Positions 41,193-42,194 of a stretch of 42,194 bases of DNA are shown here, one piece after another. This stretch comes from Nitrospira sp. (GTDB lineage Bacteria; Nitrospirota; Nitrospiria; Nitrospirales; Nitrospiraceae), in the NCBI GenBank assembly GCA_019636815.1, contig JAHBWT010000031.1, forward strand, positions 1 through 42,194. Direction: 5' to 3'. The position numbers and the translations under genes were made by a program. The stretch's first letter is position 1; every line of letters begins with the position of its first letter. The notes under the pieces were generated by a model. That model saw only the letters and a program-made list of their open reading frames with translations. It was not told the DNA's origin and did not search any database.

Positions 41193-41229
41193 GGGCGGCT
41201 TTCCCTTCATTGTGGGAGCCGCCCTTTTT
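41193..41229 (+). terminator. Strong intrinsic terminator after the exported-protein pair
   Basis: GGGCGGCT pairs with AGCCGCCC, extended by CCC/GGG inside the loop, and is followed by TTTTTCTTT. Confidence 0.9.
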
Positions 41230-41255
41230 CTTTCTGTCATCAAGCAGTGATTGGC

Positions 41256-42194
41256 CTACTGATTCAATGTCTGGCTGGAGTCCTGCTTCGCCATGCGTTG
41301 TAACTCGGCAAGGCGATTCATGGCATCAAGCGGTGTTATCGAGAATAGATCGATCTGCTTCACCTCGTCGATGATGGGATGAGGCTGAGGGAGAGGATGC
41401 GCACTCTTGGACGGATGTTCTTGCAGGTACTCAGAATAAGCTGACTCGGGCTGTTCCAGTTGGCATAGGACGGCTTGTGCCCTATCAATAACATCAGTCG
41501 GTAGCCCGGCGAGTTTGGCCACGTGAATACCGTAACTGCGATCCGCTTTCCCCGCCACGATCTTTCTAAGAAAGACGACATCCCCGCCGCGTTCCTGCAC
41601 CGCCACGCGATAATTTTTGATCCCGGAGCGTTGCTCTTCCAGGTTGGTCATTTCATGGTAGTGTGTGGCAAACAACGTACGTGCCCCTAACCGAGTACAG
41701 TCATGGATGTACTCAGCAATCGCCCATGCAATGCTGAGTCCGTCATAGGTGCTGGTGCCTCGGCCGATTTCATCCAACAGTATCAAACTCCGCTGTGTGG
41801 CGGTTTGTAGAATGTGCGCGGTCTCGACCATTTCAACCATGAATGTGCTGTGGCCTCCGGCCAAATTATCCGAGGCCCCCACCCTTGTAAAAATACGGTC
41901 GGTGACCCCAATTCGGGCCTCTGTTGCCGGAACAAAGCTCCCGATCTGCGCCATCAGAACGATCAGCGCCACTTGTCGAAGATAGGTGCTCTTCCCTGCC
42001 ATGTTTGGTCCCGTGATGATCAAGAGGCGGTTCAGGTCCAGATCCAGGCAGGTGTCATTCGGGACGAAGGCGGAATCGACACAGAGGCGCTCCACGACTG
42101 GATGGCGACCTTCTTGAATAGTGAGCGTTCCATCTTCAGTGACAGTTGGCTTCACGTACCGATGGAGAGCGGCGACTTCTGCCAGCCCTGTCAC
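41256..42194 (-). CDS. mutS: DNA mismatch repair protein MutS, C-terminal part (cut by window edge)
   Basis: The visible 312 residues are the end of MutS, which recognises mismatches and recruits MutL. They include the Walker A loop G-P-N-M-A-G-K-S-T, the G-H-S-T-F-M-V-E-M segment, Walker B L-I-L-L-D-E-I-G-R-G-T-S-T and F-A-T-H-Y-H-E-M. The frame is open to the right edge, so the N-terminal two-thirds (mismatch-binding, connector and lever domains) lie outside. The GTG at the edge is not a real start. Confidence 0.97.
   Translation of the reverse strand: MTGLAEVAALHRYVKPTVTEDGTLTIQEGRHPVVERLCVDSAFVPNDTCLDLDLNRLLIITGPNMAGKSTYLRQVALIVLMAQIGSFVPATEARIGVTDRIFTRVGASDNLAGGHSTFMVEMVETAHILQTATQRSLILLDEIGRGTSTYDGLSIAWAIAEYIHDCTRLGARTLFATHYHEMTNLEEQRSGIKNYRVAVQERGGDVVFLRKIVAGKADRSYGIHVAKLAGLPTDVIDRAQAVLCQLEQPESAYSEYLQEHPSKSAHPLPQPHPIIDEVKQIDLFSITPLDAMNRLAELQRMAKQDSSQTLNQ

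Overview
The window looks like a chromosomal segment of a moderately GC-rich, diderm, aerobic bacterium, most likely Nitrospirota and probably Nitrospira. That assignment is an inference from the character of the proteins (BcsA/BcsS pair, exported cupredoxin, short NusA, MEKHLA-domain protein); no rRNA or other phylogenetic marker was available to test it. No rRNA, tRNA or CRISPR array was seen.

Layout. 0.2-1.3 kb: two related small cupin proteins. 1.4-4.25 kb: tldD and a tldE/pmbA-type gene, overlapping by 4 bp. 4.3-6.5 kb: a coiled-coil hypothetical protein, a SLOG-superfamily protein and an exported MsrA. 6.8-15.3 kb: an accessory island of Rhs/YD-repeat material. It holds a damaged Rhs core, three copies of a 456-bp Rhs tail each joined to a different short C-terminal tip, exported or membrane proteins directly after the tips, a decayed IS3-family element and further Rhs and IS scraps. 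15.7-21.4 kb: nhaA, a class I aminotransferase, an inositol-monophosphatase-family gene and leuCD on the minus strand. 21.5-26.1 kb: a MEKHLA protein, bcsS, an unlisted 47-residue membrane ORF, bcsA with what look like two PilZ domains, and a CBS-domain protein. 26.3-29.6 kb: cupredoxin, ferredoxin, DUF192, Rieske, a chagasin-like ORF and a D-amino-acid aminotransferase. 29.7-39.7 kb: the classical translation and RNA-processing cluster rimP-nusA-infB-DUF503-rbfA-truB-rpsO-pnp-M16 peptidase. 39.9-41.2 kb: two exported proteins of unknown function between a good promoter and a good terminator. 41.3 kb to the end: the C-terminal part of mutS, cut by the window edge.

The most unusual part is the Rhs island. 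Each 456-bp tail ends at the Rhs DPxGL-type boundary and is followed by an unrelated, lower-GC tip. Each tip is followed within about 12 bp, or with overlap, by a gene for a signal-peptide protein. Two of these partners are paralogous periplasmic TPR proteins, and their two tips share a VNQCK motif and an aromatic-ended C-terminal strand. This has the layout of polymorphic-toxin orphan tips, but with an exported TPR protein where an immunity gene would normally lie. The pairing is seen directly; the toxin/immunity reading is inference.
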